Positions 1 through 8,099 of a DNA stretch of 23,818 nt are shown here, one piece after another (within the stretch, counting starts at the first letter, position 1; the number at the start of each line of letters is the position of its first letter). Position numbers and translations under genes: made by a program. The notes under the pieces are model-generated. The model searched no databases. It was given only the letters and a program-made list of their open reading frames with translations, and had not been told where the DNA came from. Source of the stretch: JALYNX01 sp044867525 (lineage in GTDB: Bacteria > Actinomycetota > Acidimicrobiia > Spongiisociales > ZC4RG35); the NCBI GenBank assembly GCA_044867525.1, contig JBIOVB010000050.1, positions 1 to 23,818 on the forward strand, written 5' to 3'.

Positions 1-525
1 CAGGGTCTGCCCGGTCTCCCCGGTGCCGACGGAGCGGACGGTGCACAAGGTCTCCAGGGTCTCCCCGGCGCCGACGGTGCACAAGGTCTCCAGGGTCTCC
101 CCGGTGCCGACGGTGCCGACGGTGCCCAGGGTCTCCAGGGTCTCCCCGGTGCCGACGGTGCACAAGGTCTCCAGGGTCTCCCCGGTGCCGACGGCGCCCA
201 GGGCGAGGTCGGCCCGCAAGGTCCCAAGGGCGACACCGGCGCAACCGGAGCCCAGGGTCCCGCCGGACCGGCCGGTACTCTGAGCGTGAGCCAGGTCTCG
301 AACTCGACCGCCAACGACTCGAACGCCTCCAAGTCGATCACCGCGACCTGTGCCGCCGGCAAGTCCGTCGTCGGTGGTGGGGCCCGGGTCACCGGATCCG
401 ACCTCACCGAGATCGTGATCACCGGCAGCTACCCCTCGAGCGCCACCTTGTGGACCGCCACCGCCATCGAGGAGAACGCCTTCAGCGGAAGCTGGCAGCT
501 TCACGCCTACGCCATCTGCGCCTGA
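1..525 (+). CDS. Collagen-like Gly-X-Y repeat protein, C-terminal part (5' end outside window)
   Basis: Frame 1 is open from the first base to the TGA at 523-525. About the first 90 residues are uninterrupted Gly-X-Y triplets rich in GAQ, GLQ, GLP and GAD, the hallmark of bacterial collagen-like proteins that form a triple-helical stalk. The last 80 or so residues form a separate non-collagenous domain (SVSQVSNS... to ...HAYAICA) with two Cys, one in TCAAGKSVVGGG and one near the C terminus. Such C-terminal domains follow collagen stalks in other actinobacterial proteins and are probably surface-exposed or trimerising; that role is inferred. The start, and any signal peptide, lie outside the window. 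The stalk is encoded by near-identical 36-bp DNA repeats, listed separately. A strong hairpin follows the stop. The protein has no evident link to the catabolic genes. The collagen assignment is firm; the biological role is unknown. Confidence 0.85.
   Translation, partial: QGLPGLPGADGADGAQGLQGLPGADGAQGLQGLPGADGADGAQGLQGLPGADGAQGLQGLPGADGAQGEVGPQGPKGDTGATGAQGPAGPAGTLSVSQVSNSTANDSNASKSITATCAAGKSVVGGGARVTGSDLTEIVITGSYPSSATLWTATAIEENAFSGSWQLHAYAICA
40..192 (+). repeat. Four 36-bp direct repeats encoding GAQGLQGLPGAD
   Basis: Copies lie at 40-75, 76-111, 121-156 and 157-192. They are almost identical at the DNA level (differences such as GGC/GGT and GCC-CAG/GCA-CAA). A 9-bp GGT-GCC-GAC insert sits at 112-120 between copies two and three. 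Each copy encodes 12 residues, four Gly-X-Y triplets. A partial, diverged copy precedes them at 4-39. Codon-level identity suggests recent expansion by slippage or recombination, so length may vary between strains. Confidence 0.9.
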
Positions 526-544
526 TCACAGGACCGCAATCGAT

Positions 545-574
545 GGAAGGCCCCGCCGGTCGGCGGGGCCTTCC
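545..574 (+). terminator. Perfect 13-bp hairpin after the collagen-like gene
   Basis: GGAAGGCCCCGCC (545-557) and GGCGGGGCCTTCC (562-574) are perfect inverted copies around a GGTC loop. The hairpin lies 20 bp after the stop of the collagen-like gene and before the aldehyde dehydrogenase. There is no long T-run, as is common for hairpin terminators in GC-rich actinobacteria. It very likely separates the two transcription units. Confidence 0.8.
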
Positions 575-696
575 CGCGCCCGATGGGCGTAGCCTGGCGG
601 TCACGACGGGAACCGGACCGCGGCCTACCTACGCCGGATCGAGAAGACCGGCGACATATCCCAAGCGGTCGGCAACCCTCGACGAAGGAGTGAGCC

Positions 697-2154
697 ATGA
701 CCGCAACCAAGCATCAGATGTTCATTGGGGGAAAGTGGGTCGACTCGGTATCCGGGGAAACCTTCGACGACCTGAACCCCTACACAGGGGAGGTCTATAC
801 CCGGGTTCCGGCAGGCACCCCCGAGGACGCCCGGCAGGCGATCGACGCCGCCAAGGCGGCCTTTCCGGAGTGGTCGAGGACCCCACCCGGGCAGCGCCGG
901 GAGATATTCCTGAAGGCCGCCGAGATCATGGAACGGCGCTCGGACGAGTTGGTCAAGGCAATGATGGAGGAGGTCGGCGGGACAATCGGCATCTCGATGT
1001 TCCAGATGCATTTCGTGCCCGGTCTCTACCGGATGGCCGCGGCGGCAGGTTATGACGTCAAGGGCGAGATCATCCCCGCCGATCACACGGACTCCTTCTT
1101 CATGGCGGTTCGACAGCCGGCAGGCGTGGTGGCCTGTTTCGCCCCGTTCAACGTCCCCTACATCCTGGGAAGCCGCTCCTTCACTCTGCCGATCGCCTAC
1201 GGCAACACCGCGGTGCTCAAGCCTTCCGAGGAAGCCCCCGTGACCGGTGGCATTCTCCTCGCCGAGATCTTCGAGGAGGCAGGTCTCCCTGCCGGTGTGC
1301 TCAACGTGGTCACCAGCACCCGTGAGGATGCCGAGCAAGTCGGTGACGAGATGATCGCCAACCCGGCCGTGAGACGGGTCTCCTTCACCGGATCGACCGA
1401 GGTGGGCAGGATCATCGCCGAGAAGTCAGGACGTCATCTGAAGCGAGCCTTGCTCGAGCTGGGGGGCAAGGACCCATTGATCATCCTTGGCGACGCCGAC
1501 GTCGACTACGCAGTTGACGCCGCGACCTGGGGGGCGTTCCTCCACCAGGGCGAGATCTGTATGTCTACGGAGCGGATCATCATCGAGAGCAGCATCGCCA
1601 AGGAGTTCACGGAGAAGCTGAAGAGCCGGGCGGAGGCTCTGCCCGTTGGCGATCCGACCGATCCGGCCACTGCGATCGGCCCGCTGATCAACCGGAGAGC
1701 CGTGGAGAAAGTCCACGCTCATGTTCAGGAGGCATTGGCGGGGGGCGCGAAGCTGGTCACCGGCGGTGATTACGAGAACCTCGTCTACCGACCCACGGTG
1801 GTGGCCGATGTCGACCCGGAAATGAGGCTCTTCCAAGAGCAGACCTTCGGGCCAGTGGCTCCCATCGTCGTGGTCAAGGATCGCGAAGAGGCGCTAGCCG
1901 TGAGCAACAACTCCGACTACGGGCTATCGGCCGGGATCATCACCAACGACTTCACCCACGCCCTGGACATGGCTCTCCGGCTGGAGACCGGAATGGTCCA
2001 CATCGGGGACCAGACGGTCAACGACGAGCCTCAGGCGCCATTCGGGGGGGTAAAGGGCAGCGGGTACGGCCGATTCGGGGGCCAGGCCGCTCTCGACGAG
2101 TTCACCGAGCTGCGGTGGATCAACGTCCAGACCAGGCCACGCACGTTCCCCTGA
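697..2154 (+). CDS. NAD(P)-dependent aldehyde dehydrogenase, probably for aromatic aldehydes (vanillin/4-hydroxybenzaldehyde type)
   Basis: This 485-residue protein is full length for the ALDH superfamily. Visible landmarks are the FIGGKWV N terminus, the PFNVP segment, KPSEEAP, the FTGSTEVG cofactor motif, LELGGKDP with the general base Glu254, and EICMSTERI with the catalytic Cys288. The CMSTERI wording is typical of vanillin, salicylaldehyde and benzaldehyde dehydrogenases, so oxidation of an aromatic aldehyde to the corresponding benzoate is likely. This fits a window with 4-hydroxybenzoate and protocatechuate genes, although 7.5 kb and other units separate them. The start is supported by AAGGAG at 685-690, six bases before the ATG. 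It is transcribed towards the MetE-like gene. The substrate is inferred; a broad-range aldehyde dehydrogenase is the alternative. Confidence 0.85.
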   Translation: MTATKHQMFIGGKWVDSVSGETFDDLNPYTGEVYTRVPAGTPEDARQAIDAAKAAFPEWSRTPPGQRREIFLKAAEIMERRSDELVKAMMEEVGGTIGISMFQMHFVPGLYRMAAAAGYDVKGEIIPADHTDSFFMAVRQPAGVVACFAPFNVPYILGSRSFTLPIAYGNTAVLKPSEEAPVTGGILLAEIFEEAGLPAGVLNVVTSTREDAEQVGDEMIANPAVRRVSFTGSTEVGRIIAEKSGRHLKRALLELGGKDPLIILGDADVDYAVDAATWGAFLHQGEICMSTERIIIESSIAKEFTEKLKSRAEALPVGDPTDPATAIGPLINRRAVEKVHAHVQEALAGGAKLVTGGDYENLVYRPTVVADVDPEMRLFQEQTFGPVAPIVVVKDREEALAVSNNSDYGLSAGIITNDFTHALDMALRLETGMVHIGDQTVNDEPQAPFGGVKGSGYGRFGGQAALDEFTELRWINVQTRPRTFP

Positions 2155-2160
2155 GCCAGA

Positions 2161-2178
2161 GACGCCCACAGTGGCGTC
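2161..2178. terminator. Possible small bidirectional hairpin between convergent genes
   Basis: GACGCC (2161-2166) and GGCGTC (2173-2178) are a perfect 6-bp stem around CACAGT. It lies in the 26-bp gap where the aldehyde dehydrogenase and the MetE-like gene converge. The stem is short and has no U-tract, so a terminator role is only suggestive. Confidence 0.3.
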
Positions 2179-2180
2179 GG

Positions 2181-3293
2181 TCATCCCCAAACCTCAGACG
2201 CCACCTCGACGGTGCGCTCGAGTTTCCGCCATTGATCGTCCTCGCCGAGCAGATTGCCATGAGCGGTCGAGGAAAAACCACACTGGTGGCTGAGAGCCAG
2301 CCGCTCCAGAGGCACATAGGCCGCCGCCTCCTCGATCCGCTGCTTGATCTCATCGGCCGGCTCGATTTCCGGGCGCTTGGAGCTCATCAGGCCCAGCACC
2401 ACGAGCTTTTCGTCCGGGACGAAACGCAGCGGCGCGAAGTCGCCTGAACGCTCGTCGTCGTACTCGAGGAAGAATCCGTCGACCGCCATGTCGTTGAACA
2501 GGATCTCGGCGACCGGCTCATATCCACCCTCAGCGACCCAGGCGCTCTTGAAGTTCCCCCGGCAGAGGTGGACCGTGGCCACCATGTCATCGGGGCGGTC
2601 ACGTATCGAGTCGTTGATCAGCCGGCAGTAGAGATGTGTGAGCTCGTCCGGGTCGTCACCCCTCGCCTTGGTCCTCTCTCTGACCACCGGATCGCATAGG
2701 TAGGCGAGGTTGGTGTCGTCGAGCTGGATATAGCGCAGGCCCCGGGCGGCGAGGTCGGCGATCTCCTCGCGATAGGCACTGGTGAGATCGTCGAAGAACT
2801 CGTCGATGTCGGGATAGGCATCCTTGTCGATGCCCTCCCTGCCTCCTCGGAAATGAAGCATCGAGGGGGCGGGGATGCTGACCTTCGGGGTCTGTGATGT
2901 CTGCGATGCCAGATAGTCGAAGTCGTCGCCCTGAATGGGATGCGAGTGGCGGATCGTCCCGTCGACCTCCATCCGAGGTGGCGCAAACTCGACCTCTGTG
3001 CCATCGCTGCGTCGAAATCGGGCCAAGAACTCGCCCTCGGTCACCTTGACACCGCCGAGTTGCTCGAGGAAATCGACGTGGAACATGAAGCGCCGAAACT
3101 CACCGTCGGTGATCCCCCGCAACCCCACCTTCTCCTGATTGCGAACCACCTCGGTTATGCACTCGTCCTCGATCACCCGCAGTTCATCGGCACTGATCTC
3201 GTCGCGCGATCGCTGGTCCCTGGCGTCGATGAGCCGGGCGGGGCGGAGAAAGCTGCCGACGTGATCGGCGCGAAATGGTGGCGATACGTGCAT
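2181..3293 (-). CDS. MetE C-terminal-domain-like protein (cobalamin-independent methionine synthase catalytic domain, YxjG/YxjH type)
   Basis: The ~370-residue protein matches only the C-terminal catalytic half of MetE, which in full-length synthases follows a paralogous N-terminal half. It opens with FRADHVGSFLRP, the classic start of this domain. The zinc-site pattern is present: HLC (His242, Cys244), a Glu in FFLEYDD and Cys338 in SHQCGFSS. Family members move methyl groups from folates or other donors to thiols; the epoxyalkane:coenzyme M transferase also belongs here, so the reaction is not certain. I chose the ATG at 3293 because GGAGG lies five bases upstream; the frame extends to a GTG at 3323 with a poorer site. 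Next to aromatic catabolism it might accept methyl groups from methoxylated aromatics, but this is speculation. Confidence 0.75.
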   Translation of the reverse strand: MHVSPPFRADHVGSFLRPARLIDARDQRSRDEISADELRVIEDECITEVVRNQEKVGLRGITDGEFRRFMFHVDFLEQLGGVKVTEGEFLARFRRSDGTEVEFAPPRMEVDGTIRHSHPIQGDDFDYLASQTSQTPKVSIPAPSMLHFRGGREGIDKDAYPDIDEFFDDLTSAYREEIADLAARGLRYIQLDDTNLAYLCDPVVRERTKARGDDPDELTHLYCRLINDSIRDRPDDMVATVHLCRGNFKSAWVAEGGYEPVAEILFNDMAVDGFFLEYDDERSGDFAPLRFVPDEKLVVLGLMSSKRPEIEPADEIKQRIEEAAAYVPLERLALSHQCGFSSTAHGNLLGEDDQWRKLERTVEVASEVWG

Positions 3294-3370
3294 CTCTTCC
3301 TCCAGATGGGCGGGGGCAAACACTACCTACCAACGAGAAAAGCCATCCCGGGGAGCCTCGATCGGGCGAG

Positions 3371-4528
3371 TCAGGTCGTGGACTCTGCAGACCTGGAAAT
3401 CACGAATGCCTCGTCGTTGAACCACACGGCTTTGTGCCTTTGGATCACGGCACGCGTGGCCGGTAGATAGCGGCCGGAGCCAGCTGCTTCCGCCAACCGC
3501 TCCTCGTCGATCTGGGCCACGTAGGTGGCAGCATTCCATGCCGCCACCACCAAGGACGTGCCTATGTGCTCTTCCACCTCCGAGGACATGGCGTGGAGGT
3601 CATAGCGGAATATCGCCTGTTCATCGGAGATGGGTTCGAAACGAAGCTCGCGGTCCCCCGGCCCGGTGAAATGGCGCTCGGCTGTCCGAGCCAGGGTGTG
3701 ACGGGTGGTCTGAAAAGGGTCCTCGTCGGGCCAGACGCCGCGAACGATCTCCAGTCCCGGGTCGTTGCCGTGCGAGTGGACCACCACCAGCCGGCCGCCT
3801 GGTGCGAGGGCACGGGCCAGGGGTGTCAGCACCGTCTCCATCTTGTGTTCGACGCTGGTACGAGCCCGATATGGCTGTGAGGCGATGATGAGCTCGTAGC
3901 GATGCTCCCCGGCATCGTCACGTCTCGGAATGACGTCGCCGAGGATGAATTCCCGGTCCTTCCTGTACAGGACCAGCACAGAGGGTCGCACGTAGAGCGG
4001 ATTTCCCGTCTTCGGGCTGGTGCGCACTGCCCAATCCTCGACCAGTGACGGAAAGAGGGCCCTGATCTGACGTGAGAAGTCATAGGCCGTGGAGCCGACG
4101 AGGGGAACGGTTCTCCAACTCATCGCCGTGCGGGCTTCGTCTCCGTTCGGCACCAGTCGCGGCGCTTCCCGGTGATACATGTTGGTGACCACAAAGACCA
4201 TCTCGGGGTGCTCGTAGAAGCGGTCGGCGACCTTGTCGAGGGAGAGCCTCACGTCTTCGATGCTGATCTCCTTCCCCACCACGAACCAAGGGACGTGGGG
4301 GAACGCTTGATGCAGTCGTCGCATCAATTGGGTGAGGACCGTGGCGTCTCCCATGCCTGCGTCGAGCACCCGAATTGCCCGAGGCCCGGGGGTCAGGCGC
4401 TCCAACTCGGCGCCGATGCGAGCAGCCACGACAGGCTTCTCATTCGTCGCCGTGCTGAAGAGCATGTAGGCGGCCCGGGAATCGAAGAACCGGGCCATGT
4501 CCCGCTCACCCCGAGAGTCTGCTGCCAT
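3371..4528 (-). CDS. SAM-dependent methyltransferase-like protein of unknown function
   Basis: The 385-residue protein has a Rossmann-type methyltransferase motif I (RVLDAGMGDA, residues 53-62) and a later LAPGGRLVVVHSHG segment that fits the post-motif III strand of class I SAM enzymes. The region between (WFVVGKEISIEDV, then FVVTNMYHREAPR) and the long C-terminal third are not ones I can assign to a specific family. It lies on the same strand as, and 77 bp before, the MetE-like gene and after the ABC importer, so it may be part of that transcription unit. An alternative start is the ATG at 4498 (MARFFDSRAAYMLF), where conserved-looking sequence begins; neither site has a strong Shine-Dalgarno. 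Substrate and role are unknown. Confidence 0.6.
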   Translation of the reverse strand: MAADSRGERDMARFFDSRAAYMLFSTATNEKPVVAARIGAELERLTPGPRAIRVLDAGMGDATVLTQLMRRLHQAFPHVPWFVVGKEISIEDVRLSLDKVADRFYEHPEMVFVVTNMYHREAPRLVPNGDEARTAMSWRTVPLVGSTAYDFSRQIRALFPSLVEDWAVRTSPKTGNPLYVRPSVLVLYRKDREFILGDVIPRRDDAGEHRYELIIASQPYRARTSVEHKMETVLTPLARALAPGGRLVVVHSHGNDPGLEIVRGVWPDEDPFQTTRHTLARTAERHFTGPGDRELRFEPISDEQAIFRYDLHAMSSEVEEHIGTSLVVAAWNAATYVAQIDEERLAEAAGSGRYLPATRAVIQRHKAVWFNDEAFVISRSAESTT

Positions 4529-4706
4529 CTCGACCGGCCGTTCGATGGATGGGTCATCGATCAGGCATTGGCACCGTGCTGCGTAGCGGTTGCCGCGGCG
4601 TCGTCGGGCCTGTCCCTCAGCCGCTCTCGATGAGTGTCTCGGAACCTACAGTGCTCCGTCGATCAGGGCAACAACACGCGAAGTGACCAGCGGCTGCGGG
4701 CCGAGC

Positions 4707-5807
4707 TCAGTCGACCGGCTCTGAATTCGAAGCACGGGATGTGGCGTCTGGTGGAGCGGATGCGACGGCAGCCACGGTTTCAACGGCTTGGCTCTCGCCC
4801 GTCTCGCCCCGGCGGCGCAGCAAATCACCGATCGTGGGGATCACGCCCCGTGGGATCCATAGGAACAGCACGATCACAAGCACGCCATAGACGAGCTCAC
4901 GGAGTTGGCCGAGGTCGACCATGACCTCGTCGATCACGGTGAAGGTGACTGCACCCAGAACCGGCCCGAACAGGGTGCCGATGCCGCCGAAAGCCAGCAT
5001 CACCAAGACGACGACGTCTACCTGGGCGAACCCGAAGGTGGTGGGGCTGATTCGGCCTTCGGTGAGGGCATAGGTGGCGCCGGTGAGACCGAGCATGCCG
5101 GCTCCGACCAGGGCGGCGAGCACCCGGTAACGGGCAACGTCGATGCCGGCGAGCTCGGCTGCCAGTTCGTCGTCACGCAGTGCGCGGAATGCCCATCCGA
5201 TGTGTGATCGCCGGAGGAGCCCGTGTGCCAGAAGGAACAGAAGAACCAGAGCCAGCATCAGGTAATAGGGGGGCAGCCGATCTCTGAGGAACGTCCCCGA
5301 ACCGGCCGCGATCTGTATGCCGGAATCCCCCCCGGTGAGACTGCTCATCCCGAGAAGGAGATTCTCGAATGCCAGGGCAAATATGAGAGTGACGATCCCG
5401 GTGAAGATCACCCCCAGGGAGCGACGCACCGCGATCCAGCTCAGCAGGCCTCCGGTCAGGCTTGCGAGCAAGGTGGCCAGGAGGACACTTACGACGATCG
5501 ATAGCCCCACCCGGTCGGCGAGGATGGCTGCCCCGAACCCACCGATGCCGGCAAGGGCCCCGACGCATAGGAACAACTGACCCGTGCTGCCAAAGATCAG
5601 GTTGAACCCGATCGTGTAGCAGGCGAAGGCGAGCCCGAGGACGGCGACCCCCATGAGGACCCTGGAATCGCCCAGCCATATCGGCACGAGGGCGAGAACC
5701 CCTCCAACGAGAGCGATCGTCGATAGACCAGCGGGGGAGCGTGTGGCGCGCTGTTCGACTCCACCGACCTGGGAGGTACCGGTCCCTTCGCTGAATCGGT
5801 CGGTCAC
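4707..5807 (-). CDS. livM: ABC importer permease, LivM type
   Basis: This 366-residue membrane protein has about ten hydrophobic segments from residue 29 to 320 and a hydrophilic C-terminal tail. The cytoplasmic coupling loop is recognisable (RALRDDELAAELAGIDVAR followed by LVGAGMLGLTGA), as is the GGIGTLFGPVLGA segment, both typical of LivM permeases. It pairs with the LivH protein encoded upstream to form the channel of a type I branched-chain-amino-acid-family importer. The GTG start overlaps the livH stop (GTGA), which points to translational coupling. It is the last gene of the lipoprotein-livG-livF-livH-livM operon. The C terminus (rich in Ala, Ser, Glu) is longer than usual and looks disordered. 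Substrate cannot be read from the permease; context suggests an aromatic acid. Confidence 0.9.
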   Translation of the reverse strand: MTDRFSEGTGTSQVGGVEQRATRSPAGLSTIALVGGVLALVPIWLGDSRVLMGVAVLGLAFACYTIGFNLIFGSTGQLFLCVGALAGIGGFGAAILADRVGLSIVVSVLLATLLASLTGGLLSWIAVRRSLGVIFTGIVTLIFALAFENLLLGMSSLTGGDSGIQIAAGSGTFLRDRLPPYYLMLALVLLFLLAHGLLRRSHIGWAFRALRDDELAAELAGIDVARYRVLAALVGAGMLGLTGATYALTEGRISPTTFGFAQVDVVVLVMLAFGGIGTLFGPVLGAVTFTVIDEVMVDLGQLRELVYGVLVIVLFLWIPRGVIPTIGDLLRRRGETGESQAVETVAAVASAPPDATSRASNSEPVD

Positions 5808-6661
5808 TCGCGCACCCCGAGCAGCCCGGAGGGGCGAATCAGGATGGTCGCCGCCGCCGCCACGAGGAGGATGATCAACGACAGGAATGTGCCGATGTAT
5901 GCGGAGGCGATGGTCTGGATGATCCCCAGGATGAGGCCGGCGAGGAGGGCGCCGGTGACGCTGCCCAACCCGCCAACCACGGTCACGATCAAGGCGCTGA
6001 CGGTCAGCTCGAAGCCGGCGCGCACGGTCACCGGTGCCACCATCGATCGGGTGACCGCCACTACGCCGGCCAGGACTCCGGTCAAGATGAGAATCAGGCG
6101 GAGCATGCGACGGGGGTCTATGCCAACCAATCGAGCCCCTTCGTCATCCTGGATCACCGAGCGAACCGCACGCCCCGTGGTCGTAGCCCGAAAGAACGAG
6201 AGGAGGGCGGCCAATGCGACGACTGTCACCCCAGAAGCCACAAGACTCCCCCTTCTCATGGCGACTCCGAGAATCTCGACCGGCCCCCCACCGATTCGAA
6301 GGGAGAGCCCTTTCAGGGGGAAACGCCAGTTGAAGAGCCCATCGACGATGAAGGCAACCCCCAAAGTCACGAGCAGGCTGAGCAGGACCCTGGCTTCACC
6401 CTGGCGTGCATAGATGGGGCGGAGGACGGTGAGGTCGAGGATCAGCCCGAATACGCCGCCGGCCACAAGGCCCAAAATCACCGCGCCATAAGTGGGCACC
6501 CCGGCTTCCAGGGAGAAGAGGACCACCATCGCCGACACCACCGCCATCTGCCCGTACGCAAGGTTGAGCACACCGCCCAGCCCATAGACCAGGGTGAGGC
6601 CGGCCGCGAGCAGCCCGAACTGGAGCCCGAGCACGATCCCGTCGAGGAGGTTGGCGGTCAC
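5804..6661 (-). CDS. livH: ABC importer permease, LivH type
   Basis: The 285-residue protein is the usual size of LivH and hydrophobic throughout. It starts with the characteristic LLDGIVLGLQFGLLAAGLTLVYGL pattern, has GVLNLAYGQMA, a coupling loop around VRSVIQDDEGARLVGIDPRR, and GGLGSVTGALLAG. Together with LivM it forms the membrane pore. Its GTG start overlaps the livF stop (GTGA) and its stop overlaps the livM start, so livF, livH and livM are tightly coupled. Confidence 0.92.
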   Translation of the reverse strand: MTANLLDGIVLGLQFGLLAAGLTLVYGLGGVLNLAYGQMAVVSAMVVLFSLEAGVPTYGAVILGLVAGGVFGLILDLTVLRPIYARQGEARVLLSLLVTLGVAFIVDGLFNWRFPLKGLSLRIGGGPVEILGVAMRRGSLVASGVTVVALAALLSFFRATTTGRAVRSVIQDDEGARLVGIDPRRMLRLILILTGVLAGVVAVTRSMVAPVTVRAGFELTVSALIVTVVGGLGSVTGALLAGLILGIIQTIASAYIGTFLSLIILLVAAAATILIRPSGLLGVRE

Positions 6662-7356
6662 CCGACCCCCAGGTAGGCACGCTTCACTTCGGGATCGTCG
6701 GCCAGGTCTTCCGATGTCCCCTCCATCCGAATCGTCCCGTTCTCGAGCACATACCCACGATCGCTCAAGGCCATCGCCAGCGGAACCTGCTGCTCTGCCA
6801 CCAGAATCGTCAGCCCACGCTGGCGCAGGCTCCCAAGCGCGCGATAGGCCTCGGCTGCAAGCTTTGGAGCCAGCCCGGTTGTCGGCTCGTCCAACACCAG
6901 CAGGCGGGGCCGGGACATCAGTGCCCGCCCGACGGCGAGCATCTGCTGCTCGCCTCCGCTCATGGTGCCGGCGCGCTGGCCTCGTCTCTCCGAGAGACGG
7001 GGGAACAGATCCATGACGAGTTCCAATGCCTCCGGGTCGGGACGGTCGGGATAGGCGCCAAGCGACAAATTCTCCTGCACTGACATCCGGGGAAAGAGAT
7101 GACGTTCGGCGGGGACGAAACTGATCCCGAGGCGAGCGATTCGGTGGGCCGGCATGCCCCCGATCGCAACATTGTCGAAGGTCACCACACCGGAGGAGGG
7201 TGCGAGGAGCCCGAGGACGGCGCGGAACAGCGTTGTCTTCCCTGCTCCGTTCGACCCGATGATCATCACCACTTCACCTGGATCGACATGGAAATCGACG
7301 TTGTGGATCACGTTGCCGCCCTGGTAGCCCGCAGTGAGCCCGCTGACGTCAAGCAT
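6658..7356 (-). CDS. livF: ABC importer ATPase, LivF type
   Basis: The 232-residue ATPase carries Walker A GSNGAGKTT (34-42), signature MSGGEQQ (132-138), Walker B LLVLDEP (152-158) and the LivF-typical EPTTGLAPKL. It ends with AYLGVG, as many LivF proteins do. It would pair with LivG to power the LivHM channel. The start overlaps the end of livG by 8 bp, and the stop overlaps livH by 4 bp. All catalytic motifs are intact, in contrast to the altered signature in the neighbouring LivG. Confidence 0.93.
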   Translation of the reverse strand: MLDVSGLTAGYQGGNVIHNVDFHVDPGEVVMIIGSNGAGKTTLFRAVLGLLAPSSGVVTFDNVAIGGMPAHRIARLGISFVPAERHLFPRMSVQENLSLGAYPDRPDPEALELVMDLFPRLSERRGQRAGTMSGGEQQMLAVGRALMSRPRLLVLDEPTTGLAPKLAAEAYRALGSLRQRGLTILVAEQQVPLAMALSDRGYVLENGTIRMEGTSEDLADDPEVKRAYLGVG

Positions 7357-8092
7357 GGCCCTGCGCCCCGGTTCCGAGGTAGGCCTCCACCACCGATTGG
7401 TCTCGCATCACAACGTCAGCCGGTCCCTCGGCGAGGATCCTGCCGAAGTCGAGTACGACGACACGGTGTGACAACTGCATGACCGCAGCCATGACATGCT
7501 CCACCCATACCACCGTGACCCCAAATCGCTCGCAGATGGCTCGCACCATCTCGATCGACGAATGGAGCTCGGCATCGTTGAGCCCGGCCATGACCTCGTC
7601 GAGAAGGAGCAGCCTGGGGTGCCCGGAGAGGGCGCGCGCCAGCTCGAGGAATCGCTGCTGGTGAAGATTGAGATTCCCGACCTGGTCGTCTCGGCGTCTT
7701 GCCAGGCCGACGACCCCGAGCATCTCGGCTCCGATCGCCTCCGCCTCCGCTTCGGTGCGAATGCCGTCCTGGGAACCGAACATGGCGCCAAGGGTGGCGT
7801 TCTCCAGCACGGTCATGCTGGGAAATGAGCGTGGTGTCTGCTGGACGAGGGCGATGCCGAGTCGGCGCACTCGATGGCTCGGAAAACCGGTGATGTCCTG
7901 GCCCCCGAAACGAACGCTCCCGGTGCTCGGTTCCTCCAAGCCAACGATCAGCTTGAGCAGGGTGCTCTTCCCCGCGCCGTTGGGGCCGACGATGGCGAGA
8001 ATCTCTCCATCGTCGGCCCCAACAGTCACTCCGTCAACGGCGGGAAGGCCGCCGAAGTTCTTCCCGACCTCTGTGAGCTCGAGAAGGGGCAC
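7349..8092 (-). CDS. livG: ABC importer ATPase, LivG type, with altered signature motif
   Basis: The 247-residue protein has an intact Walker A GPNGAGKST (36-44) and Walker B LLLLDEVMAG (161-170); DEVMAGL is typical of LivG. At the place of the ABC signature (LSGGQ, or LPYGQQR in LivG proteins) it reads LNLHQQR (141-147), so the central Gly is replaced by His. This might weaken one of the two ATP sites. The GTG start lies 7 bp after the lipoprotein gene and has no clear Shine-Dalgarno, so translation may depend on coupling. The gene overlaps livF by 8 bp. Confidence 0.88.
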   Translation of the reverse strand: MPLLELTEVGKNFGGLPAVDGVTVGADDGEILAIVGPNGAGKSTLLKLIVGLEEPSTGSVRFGGQDITGFPSHRVRRLGIALVQQTPRSFPSMTVLENATLGAMFGSQDGIRTEAEAEAIGAEMLGVVGLARRRDDQVGNLNLHQQRFLELARALSGHPRLLLLDEVMAGLNDAELHSSIEMVRAICERFGVTVVWVEHVMAAVMQLSHRVVVLDFGRILAEGPADVVMRDQSVVEAYLGTGAQGHA

Positions 8093-8099
8093 TCGATTA

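Noticed and set aside
40..192. CRISPR-like regular repeats
   Set aside because: Units are tandem without unique spacers and are in-phase codons for Gly-X-Y triplets.
23..283. 86-residue frame over the collagen repeats (MPTERTVHKVSRVSP...)
   Set aside because: It is the +1 frame of the repeat; the frame-1 Gly-X-Y reading is continuous with a recognisable C-terminal domain and explains the DNA.
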